A model generated the notes under the pieces. The model was not told the DNA's origin, made no database searches, and worked only from the letters and a program-made list of their open reading frames with translations. The translations under genes and the position numbers were made by a program. A stretch of 64,000 nt of DNA from NCBI GenBank assembly GCA_934633695.1, contig CAKTYT010000001.1, positions 248,001 through 312,000 on the forward strand. Direction: 5' to 3'. The stretch's first letter is position 1. Every line of letters starts with the position of its first letter. Positions 1-6,782 of the stretch are shown piece by piece. Source of the stretch: an uncultured Clostridia bacterium. Its GTDB lineage: Bacteria; Bacillota; Clostridia; Christensenellales; CAG-138.

Positions 1-1041
1 AAACGCATCATTGACAATGACTTCAAGCTACATATCCGTGAATTGCTTGGTCCGGCTTTACCACATGGCGTTGGTGTCATTGTCAGGTCGGAAGCAGCAT
101 CTGTTTCCGATGAGGAGCTGATTCGTGAGCAGAAAGTTCTCATTGAACGTTGGAGTCACATATTGACTTCTTTTAGCGGTTCAAGAAATGTGACGTTGCT
201 CTGGCAGGAAGACAAGCTCTGCGTGAAAGCAATTAGGGATTTGTTTAGAGCGGATACAAACAGGGTCATTATAAATGACTTTGAGAGCTATAATGACATT
301 GTCAGTCTGTGCAAGTCGGAGAATATTGAAAACATAGATAGGATTCAATGTGTGGATGACGGCGAAAACCTCATCGAGCGGTTTAATATTTCCAAGCAGA
401 TCGATACAGCTCTTGCACGGCGTGTATGGCTTAAGAGCGGTGCGTACATAGTCTTTGATTCTACAGAAGCACTTGTGAGCATTGATGTTAACACGGGGAA
501 AAATGTTGGAAACAGCAATTTTTCTGCAACGGTTTTCAAAACGAATGCCGAAGCCGCAGTTGAAATAGCTAGGCAGATACGACTCAGAAACCTTGGTGGG
601 ATTATAATAATCGATTTTATTGACATGGACAACAGGGAAGATCGAGAAGCCATCATTAAATTGCTGAAGCAAGCTTTGGCAACCGATCCGCTGCATCCCA
701 AAGTTTTCGGTATGACTCAGCTTGGTCTTGTTGAAATAGCAAGAAGACGCACAGGCAACAGTCTGCAAGCTATGTTTACGGAGGAGTGCAGTTCCTGTGG
801 CGGCAGGGGTAGGACTATGACGGCAACAACGATTGCACTAAAAATTCGCCAAAGAATTATGGATGGAATCGGGTATGGAAATGAGCATTTCACTGTTACT
901 GCACGGCCAGATGTCCTCAGTGCGGCAAGGAGAATCATTGAAACTGACAGGGATGAAGACAGAATCGGGAAAAGCATCGCCGTGAGCTTTAAAAACGATG
1001 TGTTCATGAATCCAGAACAATTCGAGGTGAAGGCATTTTAA
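1..1041 (+). CDS. rng: Ribonuclease E/G family protein, 5' end outside the window
   Basis: Endoribonuclease of the RNase G/E family, acting in rRNA 5'-end maturation and mRNA decay. The reading frame is open from base 1, so the N-terminal S1 region lies upstream and 346 residues are visible. Seen: the SIDVNTGK stretch of the catalytic domain, the acidic DFIDM motif (around residue 205 of the fragment) that supplies metal-binding aspartates, and a CxxCxGxG zinc-link (CSSCGGRGR, about residue 263) used for oligomerisation. The RNase G-like end comes soon after the zinc link, with no long RNase E scaffold. The next gene begins 2 bp past the stop, and its ribosome binding site lies inside the last codons of this gene, which suggests coupling. 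Confidence 0.93.
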   Translation, partial: KRIIDNDFKLHIRELLGPALPHGVGVIVRSEAASVSDEELIREQKVLIERWSHILTSFSGSRNVTLLWQEDKLCVKAIRDLFRADTNRVIINDFESYNDIVSLCKSENIENIDRIQCVDDGENLIERFNISKQIDTALARRVWLKSGAYIVFDSTEALVSIDVNTGKNVGNSNFSATVFKTNAEAAVEIARQIRLRNLGGIIIIDFIDMDNREDREAIIKLLKQALATDPLHPKVFGMTQLGLVEIARRRTGNSLQAMFTEECSSCGGRGRTMTATTIALKIRQRIMDGIGYGNEHFTVTARPDVLSAARRIIETDRDEDRIGKSIAVSFKNDVFMNPEQFEVKAF

Positions 1042-1042
1042 T

Positions 1043-1825
1043 ATGAGGAAAAGAATCATGACAGCTGTTTTGAGAAGCGTACTCGGCTTGTTCGGCTTGT
1101 TTTTTGTGTGCGAATCAATATTTGCCTATTTGCTCAGCAATATGAATCTCGGAATAGTTATGCCGTTTGCAATTGGACTTCCCCTATTGCTTCTCGCTAT
1201 TTTCTACACTCCGATAAATTCTTTTTTTAACTCATGCATAACCGGAAAAGTGATCAAGATTGCATTCATTTCTGCATATGCTCTATTTGCTTTGCTTTTT
1301 TCAGTGACGACGACACTTATACTTTCAGCACCTGCGGATGAAGAAACAGAAGCCGATTATGTCATTGTTCTCGGAGCAGGGATAAGAGGACGTGCCCCTT
1401 CGATTGTCCTTCGGAATCGTCTTGATAAAGCATATGAATACTACTGTTCTAATCCAAATGTGACGATTATTGTGAGCGGGGGACAGGGACATGATGAACC
1501 GGCATCTGAAGCATCTGTTATGAAAAATTACCTTGTTTCATGCGGAGTTCCCGAAGGTCGGATTATAGAAGAATCTGAGTCGCAGAGTACCGAGCAAAAT
1601 TTTATTTTCTCAAAGAGAATTATTGACGGTATTAAGACAGAAAATTCGCCAAAAGTCATATTTATAACGAATAAATTTCATGTTTTCCGAGCAGGGCTTA
1701 TGGCAAAGAGTCTCGGCATTGAAGCGAAGGGTATTGCCGCAAAGGACTACTCCAGGCTAACTGTCAATAACTATCTTCGAGAATGTGCAGCATTGGTTCA
1801 ATACTTTATCACAGGAAAAATTTAA
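1043..1825 (+). CDS. DUF218 (YdcF/SanA/ElyC-like) membrane protein, copy 1
   Basis: 260 residues with hydrophobic segments around 8-32, 36-54 and 70-94, followed by a DUF218 domain. The family includes E. coli SanA, ElyC and YdcF, linked to envelope integrity and undecaprenyl-phosphate use; the biochemical activity is not settled. Visible family features are VLGAG (109-113), SGGQG (145-149) and the FHVFR segment (212-216) after a beta strand. The start at 1043 has GAGGTGAAGG upstream; a second Met at 1058 is possible. The protein is identical to the one encoded at 2056. It probably shares a transcript with the RNase gene and ends at the hairpin at 1852. Confidence 0.9.
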   Translation: MRKRIMTAVLRSVLGLFGLFFVCESIFAYLLSNMNLGIVMPFAIGLPLLLLAIFYTPINSFFNSCITGKVIKIAFISAYALFALLFSVTTTLILSAPADEETEADYVIVLGAGIRGRAPSIVLRNRLDKAYEYYCSNPNVTIIVSGGQGHDEPASEASVMKNYLVSCGVPEGRIIEESESQSTEQNFIFSKRIIDGIKTENSPKVIFITNKFHVFRAGLMAKSLGIEAKGIAAKDYSRLTVNNYLRECAALVQYFITGKI

Positions 1826-1851
1826 CAAATCCCAAAACAACCTGATGCAGG

Positions 1852-1880
1852 AAAAAAGAGCTTAAAACTGGCTCTTTTTT
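1852..1880 (+). terminator. Rho-independent terminator after DUF218 copy 1
   Basis: Ten-base arms (AAAAAAGAGC and GCTCTTTTTT) around a 9-nt loop, the right arm ending in six T. Repeated unchanged at 2865. Confidence 0.8.
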
Positions 1881-1977
1881 GCGTTTATGGTGTTGAATTC
1901 TTGTTTCAAAAGAGATGAAAAGCCGATACTATAATCGAACGCACCGGGCGTTCAAGAAAAAACAAGGAGACAGAATA

Positions 1978-2042
1978 ATGCAAAGCAAGACAAAAACAGG
2001 CAACAATACGCAGAGCCTGGATTCTTTCTTCAGATCGAGGTG
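1978..2042 (+). pseudogene. Truncated 5' stub of the CotF-like coat gene
   Basis: The first 19 codons of the coat gene at 2991, with the same AAGGAG ribosome binding site, are present here. The frame then crosses the duplication junction at 2034/2035 into the leader of the next DUF218 copy and stops after three codons (Ser, Arg, stop), giving a 21-residue peptide. It is a by-product of the tandem duplication. It still has a translation start and lies just upstream of DUF218 copy 2, so its translation could affect that gene. Confidence 0.85.
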
Positions 2043-2055
2043 AAGGCATTTTAAT

Positions 2056-2838
2056 ATGAGGAAAAGAATCATGACAGCTGTTTTGAGAAGCGTACTCGGC
2101 TTGTTCGGCTTGTTTTTTGTGTGCGAATCAATATTTGCCTATTTGCTCAGCAATATGAATCTCGGAATAGTTATGCCGTTTGCAATTGGACTTCCCCTAT
2201 TGCTTCTCGCTATTTTCTACACTCCGATAAATTCTTTTTTTAACTCATGCATAACCGGAAAAGTGATCAAGATTGCATTCATTTCTGCATATGCTCTATT
2301 TGCTTTGCTTTTTTCAGTGACGACGACACTTATACTTTCAGCACCTGCGGATGAAGAAACAGAAGCCGATTATGTCATTGTTCTCGGAGCAGGGATAAGA
2401 GGACGTGCCCCTTCGATTGTCCTTCGGAATCGTCTTGATAAAGCATATGAATACTACTGTTCTAATCCAAATGTGACGATTATTGTGAGCGGGGGACAGG
2501 GACATGATGAACCGGCATCTGAAGCATCTGTTATGAAAAATTACCTTGTTTCATGCGGAGTTCCCGAAGGTCGGATTATAGAAGAATCTGAGTCGCAGAG
2601 TACCGAGCAAAATTTTATTTTCTCAAAGAGAATTATTGACGGTATTAAGACAGAAAATTCGCCAAAAGTCATATTTATAACGAATAAATTTCATGTTTTC
2701 CGAGCAGGGCTTATGGCAAAGAGTCTCGGCATTGAAGCGAAGGGTATTGCCGCAAAGGACTACTCCAGGCTAACTGTCAATAACTATCTTCGAGAATGTG
2801 CAGCATTGGTTCAATACTTTATCACAGGAAAAATTTAA
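2056..2838 (+). CDS. DUF218 (YdcF/SanA/ElyC-like) membrane protein, copy 2
   Basis: Identical in protein sequence to the gene at 1043. The duplication starts at the ribosome binding site, so this copy keeps its own translation signal but lies downstream of the coat-gene leader of copy 1 instead of the RNase gene. Any promoter in that leader (about 1905-1977) would now transcribe this copy, while the terminator at 1852 would shield it from RNase-operon transcription. Identity of the copies suggests a very recent event or an assembly error. The family and motifs are as for copy 1. Confidence 0.88.
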   Translation: MRKRIMTAVLRSVLGLFGLFFVCESIFAYLLSNMNLGIVMPFAIGLPLLLLAIFYTPINSFFNSCITGKVIKIAFISAYALFALLFSVTTTLILSAPADEETEADYVIVLGAGIRGRAPSIVLRNRLDKAYEYYCSNPNVTIIVSGGQGHDEPASEASVMKNYLVSCGVPEGRIIEESESQSTEQNFIFSKRIIDGIKTENSPKVIFITNKFHVFRAGLMAKSLGIEAKGIAAKDYSRLTVNNYLRECAALVQYFITGKI

Positions 2839-2864
2839 CAAATCCCAAAACAACCTGATGCAGG

Positions 2865-2893
2865 AAAAAAGAGCTTAAAACTGGCTCTTTTTT
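2865..2893 (+). terminator. Rho-independent terminator after DUF218 copy 2
   Basis: Same hairpin and T-tract as at 1852, offset by 1,013. It separates the membrane-protein gene from the coat-protein pair. Confidence 0.8.
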
Positions 2894-2990
2894 GCGTTTA
2901 TGGTGTTGAATTCTTGTTTCAAAAGAGATGAAAAGCCGATACTATAATCGAACGCACCGGGCGTTCAAGAAAAAACAAGGAGACAGAATA

Positions 2991-3293
2991 ATGCAAAGCA
3001 AGACAAAAACAGGCAACAATACGCAGAGCCTGGATTCTTTCTTCAGAACGAATCCCACATCTGCTGCATGGAACACCGAAGCAGGGCAGATGGGCGGCTG
3101 CAGCTCAATGTCTACGACAGATCTCACAATCATACAGGATGAGATGTACAAAGAAGCACTTCTCTACAAGAAGTGTTCCACATATGCAGGATACTTTACT
3201 GATGCGAACCTTAAGGGAATGGCACAGGCGGCAGCAGAACACCACCGCAAGCATTTTGATACGCTTCATGGCTATCTTAATGGCGTAAACTGA
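2991..3293 (+). CDS. CotF-like spore coat protein
   Basis: 100-residue protein of the ferritin-like CotF coat family. After a polar, low-complexity N-terminus there is a helical segment with DEMYKEALLYKK (around 50-61) and a His-rich turn, AAEHHRKHFDTLHGYLN, near the C-terminus, typical of paired clostridial coat proteins. The start at 2991 has AAGGAG 9 bases upstream; an in-frame start 63 bases earlier lacks such a site. The next coat gene follows after 14 bp, so the two are probably co-transcribed. A TATAAT-like hexamer at 2943 has no good -35 partner and no convincing sporulation-sigma match. A broken copy lies at 1978. Confidence 0.8.
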   Translation: MQSKTKTGNNTQSLDSFFRTNPTSAAWNTEAGQMGGCSSMSTTDLTIIQDEMYKEALLYKKCSTYAGYFTDANLKGMAQAAAEHHRKHFDTLHGYLNGVN

Positions 3294-3307
3294 TTGGAGG
3301 GGAAAGA

Positions 3308-3589
3308 ATGAATACTAATAAGGCATCGATGAGCGAACAAGAACTTTTGACTGACCTTTTGAATTCCGAAAAATCAATGGTCAAAGATTACGCAGGCAAC
3401 TGCACCGAAGCAGCATGCCCAAAGCTCCGTAATCTTCTGATTGACTTTATGTCAGAATGTTCACAGGATCAGTACGCAGTGTTTGAGCAGATGAAGCAGA
3501 GAAATATGTATAAGACTAAACCGGCACCCGAGCAGGAAATCAGTACTGCAAGGAATGACATGCAGACCCTTCAACAGCAAACCTGGTAA
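3308..3589 (+). CDS. CotF family spore coat protein
   Basis: 93-residue protein with the Coat F domain: ELLTDLLNSEKSMVKDYAG, then conserved Cys (CTEAACP) and a second helix (LLIDFMSECSQDQYAVFEQM), followed by a short polar tail. CotF proteins lie in the spore coat and are made in the mother cell. The gene has a GGAGGGG ribosome binding site and forms an operon with the CotF-like gene upstream. Transcription should end at the shared hairpin at 3632. Family membership is well supported; any role beyond coat structure is not shown. Confidence 0.85.
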   Translation: MNTNKASMSEQELLTDLLNSEKSMVKDYAGNCTEAACPKLRNLLIDFMSECSQDQYAVFEQMKQRNMYKTKPAPEQEISTARNDMQTLQQQTW

Positions 3590-3631
3590 CATGTACTAAA
3601 TTTTAAAGGTGGAAAAAACACCGAAAATACA

Positions 3632-3656
3632 ATCCCTGCCCGTTTTGAGCAGGGAT
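3632..3656. terminator. Bidirectional terminator between coat genes and DUF6320 gene
   Basis: Stem ATCCCTGC / GCAGGGAT with a 9-nt loop and TTTT on the plus side, lying between two convergent genes. Confidence 0.65.
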
Positions 3657-3669
3657 TTTGTAATTGGAA

Positions 3670-4365
3670 TTAAAGAAAAAACTTCTTTTTCAGTGCCTCC
3701 TGCACAGGTTTGAGAATGCCGATGAGGATAAGACCCATTCCGAAGATAAAACAGCCAAAAAGCGGGAAGAGGGACCATTTTAGAGAAGCTGAAACGTGGA
3801 AAGCTGAATTTATCAAGAATTCAAGCAGGAGCATAAATGCTCCATGAGCAATTGTTGCTCCGCCGTAGATGAAAAGATGACCTCGCTTTATGTATTTCAC
3901 AAGCGTCACTACAGCTGTCAAAAGAATCCCATAGCCGCCGACAGCCGGGAAAGCAAATTTAAGGAACCATCCTCCGTTTGTCATTAAATCAATGTAGAGG
4001 AGGTAGAGTAGGATCTCCGCAAATGAGCACGGAACGAAAATCACCGGGTTGGGGTGTGAGAACCAAAGCGGAAGAACAATAAGCAAATAGGACAAAACGA
4101 CCGCTCCAATTGCATAGCCAGCCCAACCCTGTGTTGAAGAAATGCTGAATTCGCAAATCAGCAGCTGAGCAATTGCGGCAACATAAAGCGTTGTAACAAT
4201 AAACAAAAATCCCCTTTTGCTCATTTTATTGTCACTTGGAGTGAATGGGGGGAAAGGAGGAGCCTCGTCTTTCCTTTTTAGTGTTGGATGATATACCTCC
4301 GTGCCGCAGAGCGGACAGACCTTTTCGCTGTCTTTAAGTTCGACGCCACAATTGATACAGTACAT
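3670..4365 (-). CDS. DUF6320 zinc-ribbon membrane protein
   Basis: Begins with a zinc-ribbon (MYCINCG, then CPLCG; two CxxC pairs in the first 25 residues), a Pro-rich linker and about six hydrophobic segments, ending in a basic KKK tail. This is the layout of DUF6320 proteins, which often sit beside acyltransferase and alpha/beta-hydrolase genes in Clostridia, as here. The ATG at 4365 has AAAGGAG 7 bases upstream; an earlier in-frame TTG would overlap that site. It follows the fusion gene at 4390-6576 by 24 bp and should share its transcript. It may be a membrane partner of the acyltransferase; that is inference. Confidence 0.72.
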   Translation of the reverse strand: MYCINCGVELKDSEKVCPLCGTEVYHPTLKRKDEAPPFPPFTPSDNKMSKRGFLFIVTTLYVAAIAQLLICEFSISSTQGWAGYAIGAVVLSYLLIVLPLWFSHPNPVIFVPCSFAEILLYLLYIDLMTNGGWFLKFAFPAVGGYGILLTAVVTLVKYIKRGHLFIYGGATIAHGAFMLLLEFLINSAFHVSASLKWSLFPLFGCFIFGMGLILIGILKPVQEALKKKFFL

Positions 4366-4389
4366 ATTTGATACTCCTTTCAATTATTT

Positions 4390-6576
4390 TTAACGGAAAC
4401 CGTTGCTTTCAACGCAAACATGAAGACCCTGTTCGCGCAAGACTTTGTAGAATTCAAGTTCAAGACAGGATTCAACGGTATTGCGGATGAAATTCATGTA
4501 TACAGTTCCATTATAGGACAGCATTCCGCAATTGTTTGGTTTCGTTGCTTGGACTCCCAGAATAAAATCAAACCTGGTTACATATCGATGCATGATCTCA
4601 GGAACCTCAACTTTGCCGAGATTGGAAATATTGAGACAGCTTGTTCGTTCACCAACACTGTTGTAAATCGCCTTCATGACAATATTTTTTGCAAACAGAG
4701 GAGCGATTCTTAGAAGAATTGAACGCTCTGCATTGGCATTGGGGGTAAACCTTGACTGCATACGTTTTGCAGTGACTTCGAAACCGAGCTGATGCTTAAC
4801 TGCTTTGACGATTTCATCAAAATCATAATCACCCATCCTTGGGTCGATTTCAGGCATAACAACATCGGCAAAGTTACGTAGGGTTATGCTTTTAAAAAGT
4901 TTGCGAAGATTTACGGGGATGACAATGCGGATGGGCTTCTGACGGCTTTTATTTGGAACCTGAGCGTCTTGAATACGCTGAAGCGCCATGAGCATGGCGG
5001 CAGTGACAAATTCAGTGAGCGTAGCGTTATGCTGCTTTGATATTGCCAAAGCCTCGGTCACGTCGTACATTATTGTTGTCAGATGACGAAAATCATCGGG
5101 CTCCATCGTGTATCTGATTTTAAATGCAGCACTTTTCCTTCGTCCTGCACTGCATTCACCGCGATTTTTCAGAAAACTGTCTTCAAATTCCTCCTCGTGC
5201 GGAACCTCAAGCCTGTCAAGAATACCACACTCATTTGGAATGAATATGCCATAGCGTTGCTCGAGGTACTCGGCGAGCAATGTCTTGAGAAAAATCATTC
5301 CACCGGTGCCATCGGTCAATGCGTGATAGAATTCAACTGCAAGGCGGGATTTATAGACAATCACACGCAACGCACATGAGTTTATCGTCTCAAACGGTGC
5401 GTGGGCAAGCGGCCAGCTTGCTTCATCGGTGATTTCGGGCGGAGCTGACAACTCCTCAAGATAATACCAGAATACGCCTTTGCAAAGACGCACAGCTATG
5501 GATGGAAAACGTCGAACGGTAACGTCAAGAGCGGTTTTCAGAATATCGCGGTCAATATCCTCGGTGAGCGTCGCAGACAGACGGAAAAAATTATTCCAGC
5601 GTCTCCTTTTTGCAGCAGGATAAATTTTTGCTGCATTATCGAGTTTCATCCAACGAAGCTTTCTTTCATGCATCAGCCTTTCATCAAGAAAATCGTTCAT
5701 TGAATCAATGTCGCATTTGCGTTCACGAATGCAATACAGCGGATAAGCATGCCACATATGGTCGGCAACGACTAGTTGACTCTCGCAGCCGCACTTTTTA
5801 AGTGCAGAATGAAGATTCCTTGAATCGTCAAGCAGGATCTCGTCTCCTCCGACAAAGATCAAAGACGGGGGGAGTCCTGCGAGATCCGCAAAAATGGGAG
5901 AAACAAGCCCGTCCCTCGCTTTCTCGAATACTTCCCCGACATCGCAATGCAAATAGCTCTTCGCATGAAAAAGCAGTGCCTCCCTTGTGAGAGATGGATC
6001 TCTATCACGATTAAAATCATGAGATTTTCCACTGAACGTTAAGTCTGTCCATGGCGAAATGGATATGATGCAGGCGGGCAGCGGAAGCCTCAACTGTTTT
6101 GCTTTCAGGCAGAGTGCATAGCACAGTCCGCCACCGGCACTCTCGCCGCAGAAAACAATTTGACTCGGAAGATACCCGTTATTAAGAAGCATACGGTATC
6201 CTTCCAGTGCATCATCGATGCACGCCGGGTAAGGAAATTCCGGTGCAAGTCGATATGCAACGCACATAACCTTAATTCCCAAATCAGCTGCAAGAACAGA
6301 GCCGAAGCCTTTGGCATATTCAATATCTCCGCACGTATAACCACCGCCGTGAAGGTACAGGATAACCCCCTTTTTTAACTCGTCTCTCGGATGGATGAGG
6401 CAGGCATCCGAGTTTGTGAGTTTAAAATTGTTTATCTCAACGTTTTTTCGCATGGTCTTGGCAAGCACAGCACCCAAAACATCCTGTCCGCGTCTTAATC
6501 CCTCAAGAGAAATTGCATTGCTGAGAGGCTTGATCCGTTCCAATTGCCGTCTTGCGAACTCGGCGGAAAGCTCCAT
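4390..6576 (-). CDS. Alpha/beta-hydrolase fused to alcohol-acyltransferase-like domain
   Basis: 728 residues in two parts. Residues 1-300 form a hormone-sensitive-lipase-type esterase: HGGG oxyanion motif (76-79), nucleophile elbow GESAGG (Ser146), the acid in GGDEILLDD (243-251) and His276 in HMWHAYP. Residues 310-728 look like a condensation/alcohol-acetyltransferase fold with HALTDG (418-423), a form of the HxxxDG motif, and a late segment with ISNLGKVEVP. Together they could hydrolyse and form, or transfer, an acyl ester; the substrate is unknown. The start has AAAGGAG upstream and a promoter at 6660. The hydrolase and acyltransferase are often separate neighbouring genes; here they are one frame, followed by DUF6320. 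Confidence 0.8.
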   Translation of the reverse strand: MELSAEFARRQLERIKPLSNAISLEGLRRGQDVLGAVLAKTMRKNVEINNFKLTNSDACLIHPRDELKKGVILYLHGGGYTCGDIEYAKGFGSVLAADLGIKVMCVAYRLAPEFPYPACIDDALEGYRMLLNNGYLPSQIVFCGESAGGGLCYALCLKAKQLRLPLPACIISISPWTDLTFSGKSHDFNRDRDPSLTREALLFHAKSYLHCDVGEVFEKARDGLVSPIFADLAGLPPSLIFVGGDEILLDDSRNLHSALKKCGCESQLVVADHMWHAYPLYCIRERKCDIDSMNDFLDERLMHERKLRWMKLDNAAKIYPAAKRRRWNNFFRLSATLTEDIDRDILKTALDVTVRRFPSIAVRLCKGVFWYYLEELSAPPEITDEASWPLAHAPFETINSCALRVIVYKSRLAVEFYHALTDGTGGMIFLKTLLAEYLEQRYGIFIPNECGILDRLEVPHEEEFEDSFLKNRGECSAGRRKSAAFKIRYTMEPDDFRHLTTIMYDVTEALAISKQHNATLTEFVTAAMLMALQRIQDAQVPNKSRQKPIRIVIPVNLRKLFKSITLRNFADVVMPEIDPRMGDYDFDEIVKAVKHQLGFEVTAKRMQSRFTPNANAERSILLRIAPLFAKNIVMKAIYNSVGERTSCLNISNLGKVEVPEIMHRYVTRFDFILGVQATKPNNCGMLSYNGTVYMNFIRNTVESCLELEFYKVLREQGLHVCVESNGFR

Positions 6577-6659
6577 ATTCGACTGCTCCTTTCAGTTAAT
6601 CTGCTCACGCAATATAACTAAATTATATTGCCACAGATTCAATTTCGGTATCGTAGCTA

Positions 6660-6688
6660 ATTTTACCATAAAAATGACTCGAGTTCAA
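6660..6688 (-). promoter_or_regulatory. Sigma-A promoter for the esterase-acyltransferase operon
   Basis: On the minus strand TTGAAC (6688-6683), 17 bp spacer, TAAAAT (6665-6660), about 85 bases ahead of the start codon. Confidence 0.6.
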
Positions 6689-6741
6689 CAATTGGCAATG
6701 TAAAACAGGAACAATACTTCTGCAATGAGAAAATGCACATA

Positions 6742-6770
6742 AAAACAGGGCAGCTCTCGCTGCCCGTTTG
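6742..6770 (-). terminator. Terminator of the dockerin-protein gene
   Basis: GGGCAGC / GCTGCCC stem with a TCTC loop, extended by AAAC/GTTT with one bulge, followed on the minus strand by a T-rich run. Confidence 0.75.
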
Positions 6771-6782
6771 AAAAAGCAATCA

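Larger units (their letters stand above)
1022..2034. repeat. Tandem direct repeat, copy 1 (1,013 bp)
   Basis: First copy of an apparently identical head-to-tail duplication (offset 1,013). It begins exactly at the ribosome binding site of the DUF218 gene, inside the 3' end of the RNase gene, and ends 57 bases into the coat-protein gene. It holds one DUF218 gene, its terminator and the leader of the coat gene. Confidence 0.97.
2035..3047. repeat. Tandem direct repeat, copy 2 (1,013 bp)
   Basis: Second copy, continuing seamlessly into the intact coat-protein gene. At the internal junction CTTCAGA (end of unit) meets TCGAGG (start of unit). Both outer flanks carry CAGAAC close to the breakpoints (1013-1018 and 3044-3049), a possible microhomology footprint. 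Confidence 0.97.

Noticed and set aside
181..768. Long frames opposite the RNase gene and many other real genes
   Set aside because: They overlap well-supported genes, lack ribosome binding sites and show no family motifs; they are frame shadows.
2935..2948. Promoter before the coat genes (GATACTATAAT)
   Set aside because: The hexamer TATAAT has no -35 at 16-18 bp, and matches to sigma-E or sigma-K consensus are too poor to call.
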